A stretch of 64,000 bases of DNA from Streptomyces iranensis (GTDB lineage Bacteria; Actinomycetota; Actinomycetes; Streptomycetales; Streptomycetaceae). Below, piece after piece: positions 26,754 through 35,006 of the stretch (positions within the stretch are counted from its first letter, which is position 1; every line of letters starts with the position of its first letter). The stretch spans positions 682,001 through 746,000 of the forward strand of contig NZ_JAGGLR010000001.1 of the NCBI RefSeq assembly GCF_017874715.1. The letters are read 5' to 3'. Below the pieces are notes generated by a model. The model was not told the DNA's origin, did not search any database, and saw only the letters and a program-made list of their open reading frames with translations. A program made the translations under genes and the position numbers.

Positions 26754-27108
26754 ATGCCGGGACAGTGCGACAACTTGGCGACGTGCAAACGGAACACATC
26801 GACAGCAGCCGCAACCGTGAATCCGTTCGTCGGAAGTTCGGGATCGCTGCGTGCCATGACGACAACCTCACATCGGTAGCGGCCTCAGTGAAAGGAAGCC
26901 TTCCATCCGACAAGGGCTGTGGGAGGACAGTCTGTCTCTAGGCATTTCATGCGAGATGCCTTGACCTCCCGGTGGGTTGCGGTATTTGAACAGCAGCGAA
27001 CCATCTCCCGCCTGCTCGTGGATCAGTCGGGAACCAGCAGACCGTTCCCGATCGCTGAGACTGCTGGTCCGACAACCGCTCGGTAGGGTCAGCGGCACCA
27101 AAGCCTGG
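26754..27108. other. Intergenic region upstream of the HATPase gene
   Basis: About 355 bp holding the disputed 5' part of the HATPase gene (26754-26857) and the degenerate palindrome at 26924-26937. The rest, up to the end of the NYN gene, shows no gene or repeat. Confidence 0.5.
26924..26937. promoter_or_regulatory. Degenerate copy of the local palindrome
   Basis: AGGACAGTCTGTCT keeps the core GGACAGTCTGTC of the 8693 site but loses outer symmetry. It lies 67 bp before the ATG at 26857, nearly the spacing (62 bp) of the 8693 site to its gene. Confidence 0.45.
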
Positions 27109-27939
27109 CTACAAGGCGGGACCAGCCGCCCCGGTCCGCGAAACCGGATCATCTCCGGGTGCGAGGGCGGATGTTCCGTCCTTGTCGACTCGACTGCGTA
27201 CATAGATGACGGGCGGATTCCCGTCCCCGGGATCGCGCTTTTGCAGGTCGAACAGGCCGGTTGCCTCCATGAGGCCCATGAGCTTGGGGTAGCCGTAGCT
27301 TCGGGAGTCGAAGTCGGGCTGACGCTTTCTGATGATGCTGCCGACAGCGCCGAGGTGAGCCCAGCCATCGTCGTTTGAAGCCCCCTCCACGACGCTGCGC
27401 AGCAGGTCCGTGAGCCCGGCGTCCCTCAGCCCATCTGCTGCTGTCTGCACAGCCGCCCTTGGAGCCGCGCCGGCGAACTGAGGGCCACCCGACGTGTAAG
27501 CGAGGTTTTCGGTGTAGATGAACTTGTCGCAGGCGGAGACGAAGGGCTTGGGCGTCTTCCGCTCGCCAAACCCGTACACGGTCAGCCCGGATTCACGGAT
27601 CCGGGCAGCCAGGCGCGTGAAGTCACTGTCGCTGGAGACGATGCAGAACCCGTGGAAACGGTCCGTGTACAGCAGGTCCATGGCGTCGATCACCAGAGCT
27701 GCGTCGGTGGCGTTCTTGCCAGTTGTGTAAGCGAACTGCTGAATGGGCTGGATCGACTGCTTGAGCAGCTGGTCCTTCCACCCCTTCAGTGACGTCCCTG
27801 TCCAGTCGCCGTAGGCCCGCTTGACGTGAGCGGTCCCGTACTTGGCGACCTCGGCCAGCAGGCTCTCGACGATCGCGGGCTGTGCGTTGTCGGCGTCGAT
27901 GAGCACAGCCAGCTTGGCCGCGTTCTCGCTGGCGTCCAT
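27109..27939 (-). CDS. NYN-domain ribonuclease-like protein with LOTUS/OST-HTH domain
   Basis: A protein of 276 residues. Residues 8-150 form a NYN (PIN-like) nuclease domain with the acidic residues in LAVLIDADNAQP, TDAALVIDAMDLLY and IVSSDSDF. Residues about 175-250 (LLRSVVEGASNDDGWAHLGAVGSIIRKRQPDFDSRSYGYPKLMGLME) form an OST-HTH/LOTUS RNA-binding domain. This pairing is typical of bacterial LabA/DUF88 proteins, presumed RNA-processing or RNA-degrading enzymes. No signal peptide. Not visibly in an operon. RNA substrate unknown. Confidence 0.92.
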   Translation of the reverse strand: MDASENAAKLAVLIDADNAQPAIVESLLAEVAKYGTAHVKRAYGDWTGTSLKGWKDQLLKQSIQPIQQFAYTTGKNATDAALVIDAMDLLYTDRFHGFCIVSSDSDFTRLAARIRESGLTVYGFGERKTPKPFVSACDKFIYTENLAYTSGGPQFAGAAPRAAVQTAADGLRDAGLTDLLRSVVEGASNDDGWAHLGAVGSIIRKRQPDFDSRSYGYPKLMGLMEATGLFDLQKRDPGDGNPPVIYVRSRVDKDGTSALAPGDDPVSRTGAAGPAL

Positions 27940-28124
27940 GCCACTCCTGTCGTTGTCAGGGCTGGGCCGCGCGCCAGCGGAGGTTCGCCGTCAGCACTCC
28001 AGGATCAGATACCACCAGCCGTACGGCCCGGAGGGTGCGCCTGGAACGCCCTGCCAGATTCTGCCCGCTCCAGCGCGTTCTGGCTCGGAATGCTACCCAT
28101 GTTGAACTTAGGCCAATATTTTGA

Positions 28125-28307
28125 TCATGTCGCCAATGCGTCGAAGTTCTTCTCCCAGGAGCCCTTCTTCTCGTCCTTGCATCCGCGATGCGCCAGCATT
28201 CGGATGATGGGCCGGGTACGGCGGCCCGGGCTGCGGCAGACCAGACCGGCCATCGAGATCCGTCCCGATCCCGCGGCGCTGACCCGTGACCCGCGGCGTG
28301 CGATCAC
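28125..28307 (-). pseudogene. IS630-like transposase remnant
   Basis: A short stretch of translated sequence, RGSRVSAAGSGRISMAGLVC, then RTRPIIRMLAHRGCKDEKKG, resembles the middle of IS630-family DDE transposases (SGRVSVAGLxxxxPGxRSRLIYRxHVHRGRKxEKKxF). The flanking parts, including the last DDE motif, are missing and there is no start codon of its own. No terminal repeats are evident. It lies between the NYN gene and rnpB, at the apparent edge of the accessory region. The assignment is by eye. Confidence 0.5.
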
Positions 28308-28374
28308 GCTGGGACCAGGCGCGCGCGGCTGTCGTGAACGCCCTGCCCAGATGCCTCGCGCGCCCCTCCGCTCC

Positions 28375-28426
28375 AGGGACTTTTCAGGGACTTTCAGCGC
28401 TGTCCGAGGGACTTCCGAGGGACTTT
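28375..28426. repeat. Four AGGGACTT(T/C) direct repeats
   Basis: Copies start at 28375, 28386, 28407 and 28418, spaced 11, 21 and 11 bp, close to whole helical turns. They lie between the transposase remnant and the rnpB terminator. Could be an iterated protein binding site or part of an old integration site; unknown. Confidence 0.6.
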
Positions 28427-28459
28427 CCGCCGCGTAAGACGGCAAGCCCGTGAAAGCAC

Positions 28460-28495
28460 GGAAAGGGCCTCCGTCGCAGGTCAGAGGCCCTTTCC
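28460..28495 (-). terminator. Terminator hairpin downstream of rnpB
   Basis: Perfect 12-bp inverted repeat GGAAAGGGCCTC / GAGGCCCTTTCC with a 12-base loop, 20 bases beyond the rnpB 3' end on the minus strand. Symmetric, so it could act both ways; no long U-run, as usual in streptomycetes. Confidence 0.75.
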
Positions 28496-28514
28496 AAGGC
28501 AAAAGCGCAGGTGG

Positions 28515-28930
28515 CGGCGGACGAGTCGGCCTGTACGCCGGGTTCTGTCTCCCGGGGGCCTCGCGGCCCTCGGGGAGGCGGCCATCCATCTAGGGCCGAC
28601 GTTGCCGCCGGCCTCGTGCGGTCTACCCGCGGACTCGGGCGGGCAGCCCTCGATCGTCCGCGCAGAGCCGCCGTGCGGCGGCTCCTCTTGACCTTGCTCC
28701 AGGTGGGGTTTACCGAGCCGTCCGAGTCACCTCGGACGCTGGTGGTCTCTTACACCACCGTTTCACCCTTACCGGTCGCCTCGCGACGTCCGGCGGTCTG
28801 TTTTCTGTGGCACTGTCCCGCGGGTCACCCCGGGTGGGCGTTACCCACCACCTTGCCGTGTGGAGCCCGGACGTTCCTCGGCGGGGCCCTGAAGGACCCC
28901 GACGCGACCGCCCGGCCGGCTCGTCCGCCG
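28515..28930 (-). ncRNA. rnpB: RNase P RNA, type A
   Basis: Catalytic RNA of RNase P, which matures tRNA 5' ends. On the minus strand the conserved P4 region reads GAGGAACGTCCGGGCTCCACA split over 28860-28890, followed by the J11/12-type AGGGTGAAACGGTGG and the conserved end region CCGGCGTACAGGCC. Terminal helix P1 is 11 bp: 28920-28930 (CGGCGGACGAG on the RNA) pairs with 28515-28525. Length about 416 nt, normal for actinobacteria. The ends are set by P1 pairing and may be off by a few bases. Confidence 0.95.
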
Positions 28931-28938
28931 TGTTGACC

Positions 28939-28944
28939 ATGATA
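28939..28944 (-). promoter_or_regulatory. Probable rnpB -10 element
   Basis: TATCAT on the minus strand ends nine bases before the predicted RNase P RNA 5' end. No good -35 is visible. Confidence 0.5.
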
Positions 28945-29065
28945 CCCGGCGGGCGGGCGACCCCGGTCGGGCCCGGTCGACCCCTGGAGGTGGCGCTGGC
29001 CGGCGGTCCGCTCGACGGGGACCGGGTGCCCGCGCGGACGACGGTCTGGCCGCGCCAGAGGTTGT

Positions 29066-29175
29066 CGAACGGATCGTGACGCCTGCGGCGGGCCGCTTTG
29101 CTCTACCCGCCCCTTCCCTCAACCGAGGCTCCTTCCTCAACTGGGGCTCGGGGTCCGGTGGCGGAGCCCTGCCAC
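29066..29175. repeat. Half-copy of the interspersed repeat found at 56739
   Basis: CGCCTGCGGCG followed about 17 bases later by CTACCCGCCCCTTCCC matches the left arm of the inverted-repeat element at 56739-56984. Only one arm is seen here, between rnpB and yaaA. Probably a decayed streptomycete interspersed repeat. Confidence 0.45.
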
Positions 29176-29294
29176 CCGCCGGACACCCCATAGCGATTGG
29201 CCGTAGGCTGCGAGGCGAGGCGGGGCGGGCCCGGGTTTTCCGGGCCCGCCCCGCGCCCCGTCGCCGACGACCATTCGACCTTCGAGGAGAGACC

Positions 29295-30098
29295 GTGCTC
29301 GTGCTGCTGCCCCCGTCCGAGGGAAAGGCCACAGGAGGCGCCGGGTCCCCGCTGGACCTGGGTTCGCTGTCGCTGCCGGGCCTGGGCGAGGCGCGGGCGG
29401 AGGTGCTGGATGAGCTGGTGTCGCTCTGCTCGGGCGACGAGGGGAAGGCCGCGGAGGTGCTGGGCCTCAGCGAGGGGCTGCGCGGCGAGATCGCCAAGAA
29501 CGCGGCGCTGCGGGAGGCCGCGGCGCGGCCCGCCGGGGAGATCTACACCGGAGTGCTGTACGACGCTCTCGGGCTCGCCACGCTGTCTGCCCCCGCCCGC
29601 CGCCGGGCGGAGCGGTCGCTGCTGGTCTTCTCCGGGCTGTGGGGCGCCGTACGGATCGACGACCGTATCCCCTCCTACCGCTGCTCGATGGGCGTGAAGC
29701 TCCCGGGGCTCGGCGCACTCGGCACGTATTGGCGGACCCGGACCGCGATGGCCGAGGTGCTTCCGGAGGCCGCCGGGGACGGGCTGGTGCTGGACCTGCG
29801 CTCGGCGGCGTACGCGGCGGCGTGGAAGCCCAAGGGGACGGTGGCCGAGCGGACGGCGACAGTACGGGTGCTCCAGTCGAAGATCGTGAACGGGGTCGAG
29901 AAGCGGTCCGTCGTCAGCCACTTCAACAAGGCGACGAAGGGCCGGATGGTACGGGACCTGCTGACCGCGGGCGCCGAACCGGACGGCCCCGGCGAGCTGG
30001 TGGACGCGCTGCGCGGGCTGGGGTACGTGGTGGAGTCGGCGCCGCCGGAGCGGGCGGGGCGGGCGTGGGGGCTGGATGTGGTGGTGACGGAGGTGTAG
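29295..30098 (+). CDS. yaaA: Peroxide stress protein YaaA family
   Basis: A cytosolic protein of 267 residues of the UPF0246/YaaA family, DNA-binding proteins that lower intracellular free iron damage under peroxide stress. The family signatures LLPPSEGK at 4-11, EIYTGVLYDALG, LLVFSGLWGAVR and VVSHFNKATKGRMVRDLL are all present, and length is normal. GTG 29295 is preceded by GGAGAG. It stands between rnpB and the KDPG aldolase gene, part of the conserved backbone. Confidence 0.93.
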   Translation: MLVLLPPSEGKATGGAGSPLDLGSLSLPGLGEARAEVLDELVSLCSGDEGKAAEVLGLSEGLRGEIAKNAALREAAARPAGEIYTGVLYDALGLATLSAPARRRAERSLLVFSGLWGAVRIDDRIPSYRCSMGVKLPGLGALGTYWRTRTAMAEVLPEAAGDGLVLDLRSAAYAAAWKPKGTVAERTATVRVLQSKIVNGVEKRSVVSHFNKATKGRMVRDLLTAGAEPDGPGELVDALRGLGYVVESAPPERAGRAWGLDVVVTEV

Positions 30099-30249
30099 GT
30101 GGGTACTCGAATGCGGTGTGGGTCGGCCCGCCTGTTCCCTGGCCGGGGGCCCGTTTCCTGGCCGGGCACCCGTTCCCTGCCGCCGTTCCGTACGCACCCG
30201 TTGCGACATGCGCAACCGCCATTGCGCAGTGCGCCACCGCGCGGGCAGG

Positions 30250-30909
30250 ATGGGCGCCGTGACTAGCACCGCGCCCTCCCCCGGTTCACCGGATTCCTCG
30301 CTGCTCGACCTCGCCCCTGTCATCCCCGTGGTCATCGTCCATGACGTGGCCGACGCGGTTCCGATGGCCCGTGCGCTGGTGGCGGGCGGGCTGCCCGCGA
30401 TCGAGGTGACCTTCCGGACACCCGCCGCCGCGGACGCGATCCGGGCGATCGCCGACGAGGTCCCGGACGCGGTCGTCGGCGCCGGTACGGTCCTGACCCA
30501 GGAGCAGGTGGAGACGGCCGTCGCCGCCGGGTCGCGCTTTCTGGTCACGCCCGGCTGGACGGACCGGCTGCTGGGGGCGCTGGACGCGTCCGGGCTGCCG
30601 TATCTGCCGGGGGTCTCGACCACCTCGGAGGTCGTGGCGCTGCTGGAACGCGGGGTCGAGGAGATGAAGTTCTTCCCGGCGGAGGCGGCCGGCGGCACCG
30701 CGTATCTGAAGGCACTCGCCTCGCCCCTCCCCCGGGCCCGCTTCTGCCCGACGGGCGGGGTCCACGCCTCGAACGCCCTCGGGTATCTGTCTCTCCCCAA
30801 CGTCGGCTGCGTGGGCGGCACTTGGATGCTGCCGCCGGACGCGCTGGAAGCGGGCGACTGGACCCGGGTCGAGTCCCTGGCCCGCGAGGCGGCGGCGCTG
30901 CGGGGCTGA
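30250..30909 (+). CDS. eda: 2-dehydro-3-deoxyphosphogluconate aldolase
   Basis: Class I aldolase splitting KDPG (and KHG) into pyruvate and glyceraldehyde 3-phosphate in the Entner-Doudoroff route and sugar-acid degradation. A protein of about 219 residues. The active-site glutamate is in IEVTFRTPAA, the Schiff-base lysine in EMKFFPAEAAGG, and the phosphate site in FCPTGGV. ATG 30250 or GTG 30259 are both possible; longer upstream reading looks non-coding. Complete. Confidence 0.93.
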   Translation: MGAVTSTAPSPGSPDSSLLDLAPVIPVVIVHDVADAVPMARALVAGGLPAIEVTFRTPAAADAIRAIADEVPDAVVGAGTVLTQEQVETAVAAGSRFLVTPGWTDRLLGALDASGLPYLPGVSTTSEVVALLERGVEEMKFFPAEAAGGTAYLKALASPLPRARFCPTGGVHASNALGYLSLPNVGCVGGTWMLPPDALEAGDWTRVESLAREAAALRG

Positions 30910-31002
30910 CAACGCCAGCGGCGGCCACCGCAGACAGGCCCGCACGCAACTACGGGACGGCCGAGCTCGCCTGACCGATCCCCGCACCTGGTTATGCTCG
31001 AT

Positions 31003-31029
31003 GGGATGTACAACCCGCCGGGATGTACA
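31003..31029. promoter_or_regulatory. GGGATGTACA direct repeat before the DGQHR gene
   Basis: Two exact copies of GGGATGTACA, at 31003-31012 and 31020-31029, 17 bp apart. They lie 56 bp before the GTG at 31085. Likely a regulator site; TTATGCT just upstream could be a -10. Confidence 0.5.
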
Positions 31030-31084
31030 TCTCCCGGGGCCGAAAGCCTCCCGGGGGTTCTCAGGGGTGGAACAGGGGGTCTTG

Positions 31085-32356
31085 GTGACCGACCAGACGA
31101 CGGGGTTTGTGAACGAGGTCGATCGGCGGCTTGGCGATCCGCTGCGGGTGCTGGAGTTGAGTCCGACCCGCTTTATGACGACCATGCCATGGGGCCAGTT
31201 GGCGCGGATCGTCCCCGACCCCAGGAAGGCGGAGAACCCGCAGGCGCTGCGCTACCTGGACCGCAAGGGTAAGGAGCAGGCGGAGACCCGTAACGAGGTC
31301 CAGCGCAACATCAAGTCGACGAAGAAGGCCGAGAACGCAAAGGCATACGCCCGGTACCTGGCCGAGGTACTACAGGGCGAGCGCGATGAACGGTGGGCCA
31401 CCCCGCCCTTCGCTCTATGGGTCCGAAGGCGCCTACGGATCGACCGTGTGCCGAGCCCCTTCGGCCCGGACGCGATCACCTATCTGCCGTTCGACGTCAC
31501 GGGCGTACTGATGGACGCCGAGACCCAGCATCTCGCACACTTCCTGCTACGCGAAGATCCGGCCCTCTACGGCCTCACCGACGAAGCCGCCATCAACGCG
31601 CGGCTGGTCGGCGTCGAGGTCTACCACGACATCGATCTTGTGGCGGCGCGCCAGATCTTCCACGACCGCAATCTGCTGGGCGTCATTCCGAACAAGAACG
31701 TCGCCCTCGCCTCGGACTCCTCCAACCTGGCGACCAACATCACGTTGACGCTGCTCAAGGAGGTCGAGGTAGCTGCACCCTCAGGGAACGGCCGGGTTCC
31801 GCTCGAAAGCGTGGTCTCCGTCCGCCAGCGGCAGTTGAAGGCGGCCGACACCGAGTGGATGACGCTTTCGACGCTCCGCTCGTTCGTGATCACGATGATC
31901 TTCGGCAAGGCCGGGTTCGAGAAGACCAGCGGTCCGATTCCGGATCTCCCCGAGGGGTGCACGCGCGAGGTCGCGACCACGGAGATCCATGCCGTACTGA
32001 CCCGGATCCTGGAGACGTTCGGCCCGGCCTTCACGGCCCGGAACTCCACCGTGATCGCCTCCCCTGCCGTGTTCGCGGCGCTGGGTGCCGTTGCACACCG
32101 CGTCACGTCGTGGAGCAAGAGCAAGGTGGAGGGCGACGCGCTGACACCCGATGAGTTGATGAACCTGCTGTCCCAGGTCAAATGGGACCGGGACGCCAAG
32201 TATTGGGAGGGGACGGCGGGTAAGAAGACGGCCACCGGCGCGTTCTCCCTGGCCGGGGGCGTCAAGGACAACGGCTCCAAGACGATGGCCGCACTGGGAG
32301 ATCCCGCCTCCCCTCGGTTCGACTGGATCCGCTACGGCCGCCCCGACGAAGTCTGA
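31085..32356 (+). CDS. DGQHR-domain protein, DndB-like orphan
   Basis: A protein of 423 residues related to DndB, the regulator of DNA phosphorothioate modification, and to other DGQHR-domain proteins. The hallmark is seen in altered form as DAETQHLAHFLL after YLPFDVTGVLM; later come QIFHDRNLLGV and VIASPAVFAALGAVAH. GTG 31085 has AGGGGG six bases upstream. No dndACDE, nuclease or methylase gene is adjacent, so it acts alone or with genes elsewhere. It lies in a small insert between eda and the RNase H gene. Possible roles are phage defence or a nucleic-acid-linked regulator; unproven. Confidence 0.82.
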   Translation: MTDQTTGFVNEVDRRLGDPLRVLELSPTRFMTTMPWGQLARIVPDPRKAENPQALRYLDRKGKEQAETRNEVQRNIKSTKKAENAKAYARYLAEVLQGERDERWATPPFALWVRRRLRIDRVPSPFGPDAITYLPFDVTGVLMDAETQHLAHFLLREDPALYGLTDEAAINARLVGVEVYHDIDLVAARQIFHDRNLLGVIPNKNVALASDSSNLATNITLTLLKEVEVAAPSGNGRVPLESVVSVRQRQLKAADTEWMTLSTLRSFVITMIFGKAGFEKTSGPIPDLPEGCTREVATTEIHAVLTRILETFGPAFTARNSTVIASPAVFAALGAVAHRVTSWSKSKVEGDALTPDELMNLLSQVKWDRDAKYWEGTAGKKTATGAFSLAGGVKDNGSKTMAALGDPASPRFDWIRYGRPDEV

Positions 32357-32386
32357 ACTACGAGACCGAACACCCCACCACAGAGT

Positions 32387-32423
32387 CCCCGCAGTTGAAC
32401 TGCGGGGATCCCCGCAGTTTTTT
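32387..32423 (+). terminator. Intrinsic terminator with three interchangeable arms
   Basis: Arms CCCCGCAGTT (32387-32396), AACTGCGGGG (32398-32407) and CCCCGCAGTT (32410-32419), then a T-run to 32423. Arm 2 can pair with arm 1 or with arm 3; only the second pairing gives a terminator directly before the T-run. It lies 31 bp after the DGQHR gene. More CCCCGCAG copies occur at about 32450 and 32504. Confidence 0.8.
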
Positions 32424-32596
32424 CAGAGGGAATTTCCGCAGGTCACCTCCCCGCAGCAGCAGGTCCGGCCTCTGGCGAGCCGTCGATCGGCACAACTCCC
32501 CCCGCAGTTCCGGCTATTGTCATCCTTCACGGCAGGTAATACGTCATCGGCGCCAGAAGCTTGCCTTCAAGACACTGATTCAGGGGGAGGACTGCG

Positions 32597-33028
32597 GTGA
32601 GCGGCAGAGTGGTGGAACTCGTCATTGGGGTGCTGGTGGTGGTCGTCGGGGCAGTGCTGACCGCATGGGCCAACTATCGGTTGCAGCGCCGTAAGGAGCG
32701 CCGGGAGGACACCCAGCGCGCGCTGGACCTGTTGAACGAGATCCAGCACACGGTCGACGAACCGCCCACGGCCACCACCCCGGAGCACCTGGCACAGCTC
32801 TCGCGACGCCTCCGGCAGACCGAGGACGACGCCCCCGAGGACGTACAGCCGTCGCTGGCCCGGGTGGGCGGCCGCCTGGACTCTTACAGGTCGTCATGGG
32901 GCAGCGCGCCGCGCTCCGGTTCGCTGGCCGTACAGGAGGGGACGCCGCCGCTGCGCGCGGCGGAGGACCTTCGGAAAGCGATCAGCACGGCCCGCGACGC
33001 CATCCGCCTCTACCGCTGCAGGCGCTGA
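32597..33028 (+). CDS. Small single-pass membrane protein
   Basis: A protein of 143 residues. One N-terminal transmembrane helix (VVELVIGVLVVVVGAVLTAW) is followed by a charged, probably coiled-coil, cytoplasmic region (RRKERREDTQRALDLLNEIQ). The tail has no known domain. GTG 32597 follows GGGGGAGGA. Such anchored coiled-coil proteins turn up in actinobacterial accessory islands. Function unknown; part of the insert between eda and the RNase H gene. Confidence 0.8.
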   Translation: MSGRVVELVIGVLVVVVGAVLTAWANYRLQRRKERREDTQRALDLLNEIQHTVDEPPTATTPEHLAQLSRRLRQTEDDAPEDVQPSLARVGGRLDSYRSSWGSAPRSGSLAVQEGTPPLRAAEDLRKAISTARDAIRLYRCRR

Positions 33029-33078
33029 AGAGATCACTCGGCCCCGGCCCATCGCCGTGCCCCGGGGCCGGAGCCGAG

Positions 33079-33492
33079 TCACACGGCGACCAGGCGCACC
33101 CGGTCGCCGCAGAGCTTGGTCATGTCGTCCACGTCGGAAGTCAGCATGACGACGGGATGCCGCTGTTTGAGGGCGGTCGCCGCCACGGCCGCGTCGATCG
33201 CGTACTTGTGGCCGTGCAGAGCGGCCCCCATCAGCAGCGCCGAGGCCGCCTTTGCCTCCTCCTCCCCCACCGGGAGGACGCGGAGACCGGAAAGGACCCA
33301 GCTCAGCCGGGCCTTGTCGATGCGCGCATGCACGGCCTCGATGACGGTGAGCGCGCAGACCACGGCTTCCATGCCCCGCCTCCGCGCCTCCGCAACCAGG
33401 GCGACAACCGATTCGTCATCGTTCAGCAGCTTGGAGAGGCCCTCACTGTCCAGGACGAGCGTCCCGTCGTGGCTCAGCTTGCGGCGGGCCAC
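33079..33492 (-). CDS. PIN-domain toxin, VapC-like
   Basis: Probable ribonuclease toxin of 137 residues. PIN-domain acidic residues are seen in LVLDSEGLSKLL, LTVIEAVHAR, YAIDAAVAATAL and LTSDVDDM, a complete set. GTG start overlaps the 3' end of the antitoxin gene by 19 bp, the usual toxin-antitoxin order. Target RNA unknown. Confidence 0.88.
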   Translation of the reverse strand: MARRKLSHDGTLVLDSEGLSKLLNDDESVVALVAEARRRGMEAVVCALTVIEAVHARIDKARLSWVLSGLRVLPVGEEEAKAASALLMGAALHGHKYAIDAAVAATALKQRHPVVMLTSDVDDMTKLCGDRVRLVAV

Positions 33493-33770
33493 TGCCCGTC
33501 CTCGGCGAACACCTCGTCGAAGACCCGACGCGCCCGCTCCTGCGCCTTCGCCGAGACCGGGCCCTTGCGCCGTTCATAGTCAGCCAGGTACTCGTCCAGA
33601 ATCTGACCGCGCAGCTCACGCTCCACCGCTGCGGTGATGAACGCCGAGAACTCCCGCTTGCCGACGCGCAAGCGAATTGCCTCGGCGGTCCCTTCGGGGA
33701 GGGAGAGGCTTACCCGGGTGGCCGGCCCCTCGCCGATGCTGTACGACGCCTCAGCCTCATACTCAGACAT
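33474..33770 (-). CDS. Antitoxin paired with the PIN toxin, ribbon-helix-helix type
   Basis: A protein of 98 residues from ATG 33768-33770. A beta strand (TRVSLSLP) followed by helices (EAIRLRVGKREFSAFITAAVERELR) gives a ribbon-helix-helix-like DNA-binding half; the C-terminal half is charged and would wrap the toxin. It should repress its own promoter. Overlaps the toxin start, which supports coupled synthesis. Confidence 0.85.
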   Translation of the reverse strand: MSEYEAEASYSIGEGPATRVSLSLPEGTAEAIRLRVGKREFSAFITAAVERELRGQILDEYLADYERRKGPVSAKAQERARRVFDEVFAEDGQWPAAS

Positions 33771-33826
33771 ACGACCCACTTTATCAAACGAGTAGGAAAG
33801 TGGGCCGTCGGCGAAGGCGCGGGCGC

Positions 33827-35002
33827 CTACCGCAGGTGAGACGTGTCGTTCAGGAGGCGGACGGACGCGTTCCCGTCCCCGTAGTACGCCACCGCCGTCA
33901 GCGAAGCCGCCGAGAGTTCCATGCGGAACAGGGACTCCGGCGGGGCGCCCAGGGCCAGCCGGACCAGGGTCTTGATCGGGGTCACATGGGTGACCAGCAG
34001 TACCGTACGGCCCGGGTAACGGGCGATCAGCTTGTCGCGGGCGAGCGCGACCCGGTGGGTGACCGTCGCGAAGCTCTCGCCGCCGCCGGTGGGGGCCACC
34101 TCCGTGGAGGCCAGCCATGCGTCCAGGTCGTCCGGGTAGCGCTCCTTGACCTCCGCGAAGGTCAGGCCCTCCCAGGCGCCGAAGTCCGTCTCCCGCAGCC
34201 CCTCTTCGACGCGGACGTCCAGGCCCAGTCGGCGGGCCACCACCTCGGCGGTCTCCCGGCAGCGCCGCAGCGGTGAGGCGACGACGGCCTGGATGGTGCC
34301 GCGTGCGGCGAGCGCCGCCGCCACCCGCTCGGCCTGGTGGCGGCCCACGTCGGAGAGTGCGGGGTCGGTGCCGCCGCTGCCGGAGAAGCGCTTCTCGGGG
34401 GTGAGCGCGGTCTCCCCGTGCCGGAGCAGGACGAACGTGGCGGGGGTGCCCAGATCCGCCGAGCCCCAGCCCACCGCCGGGGCCCCCGTGGCGGCGGGCT
34501 CGGCGAGGGCGTCGTCGGCGGGTGCGGCGGCCTCCGGCGCGCCCGCCGCCAGCGTGCCGCCGGGCGGCACCTTCGGCTGCCACGGCTCGCCCCGCTTGCC
34601 CGCGTCCATCGCCTCGTTGGCGAGCCGGTCCGCGTGCTTGTTGTTCTCGCGCGGGATCCACTCGTAACTCACCTGGCCGGGCGGGACGATCCCCTTGGCC
34701 TCGGCGGCGAGCGGCCGCATGTCGGGGTGCTTGATCTTCCAGCGGCCCGACATCTGCTCGACGACCAGCTTGGAGTCCATCCGCACCCGGACCTCGGCCG
34801 CCGGGTCCAGGGCGTACGCCGCCCGCAACCCGGCGATCAGGCCCTTGTACTCGGCCACGTTGTTGGTCGCGGTGCCCAGGTACTCGGCCACCTCGGCGAG
34901 CGTCTCACCGGTCTCGGCGTCGCGCACGAGGGCGCCGTAGCCGGCCGGCCCGGGGTTGCCCCGGGACCCGCCGTCCGCCTCGACGATGAAGCGCCGCGCC
35001 AT
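33827..35002 (-). CDS. Bifunctional RNase HI / acid phosphatase
   Basis: Fusion of an N-terminal RNase H (residues 1-135) and a C-terminal histidine phosphatase (190-390), as in mycobacterial Rv2228c. RNase H carboxylates are visible in EADGGSRGNPG, NNVAEYKGL, RMDSKLVVEQM and HADRLANEAMD. The phosphatase shows LLRHGET, LRETDFGAWEG and LLVTHVTPI. The two are joined by an Ala/Pro linker. It removes RNA from RNA-DNA hybrids and hydrolyses a phosphoester, possibly alpha-ribazole phosphate. It ends the conserved block with the zinc-ribbon and Nif3-like genes. Confidence 0.95.
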   Translation of the reverse strand: MARRFIVEADGGSRGNPGPAGYGALVRDAETGETLAEVAEYLGTATNNVAEYKGLIAGLRAAYALDPAAEVRVRMDSKLVVEQMSGRWKIKHPDMRPLAAEAKGIVPPGQVSYEWIPRENNKHADRLANEAMDAGKRGEPWQPKVPPGGTLAAGAPEAAAPADDALAEPAATGAPAVGWGSADLGTPATFVLLRHGETALTPEKRFSGSGGTDPALSDVGRHQAERVAAALAARGTIQAVVASPLRRCRETAEVVARRLGLDVRVEEGLRETDFGAWEGLTFAEVKERYPDDLDAWLASTEVAPTGGGESFATVTHRVALARDKLIARYPGRTVLLVTHVTPIKTLVRLALGAPPESLFRMELSAASLTAVAYYGDGNASVRLLNDTSHLR

Positions 35003-35006
35003 CGGC

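Larger units (their letters stand above)
28931..29294. other. Divergent region between rnpB and yaaA
   Basis: A 364-bp gap. It holds the rnpB promoter at its left end, the half-repeat at 29066-29175 and the yaaA promoter and ribosome site (GGAGAG before 29295). No additional gene is convincing. Confidence 0.5.

Noticed and set aside
31085..32356. Complete Dnd DNA-sulfur system
   Set aside because: Only the DndB-like gene is present; no dndA, C, D or E in the window.
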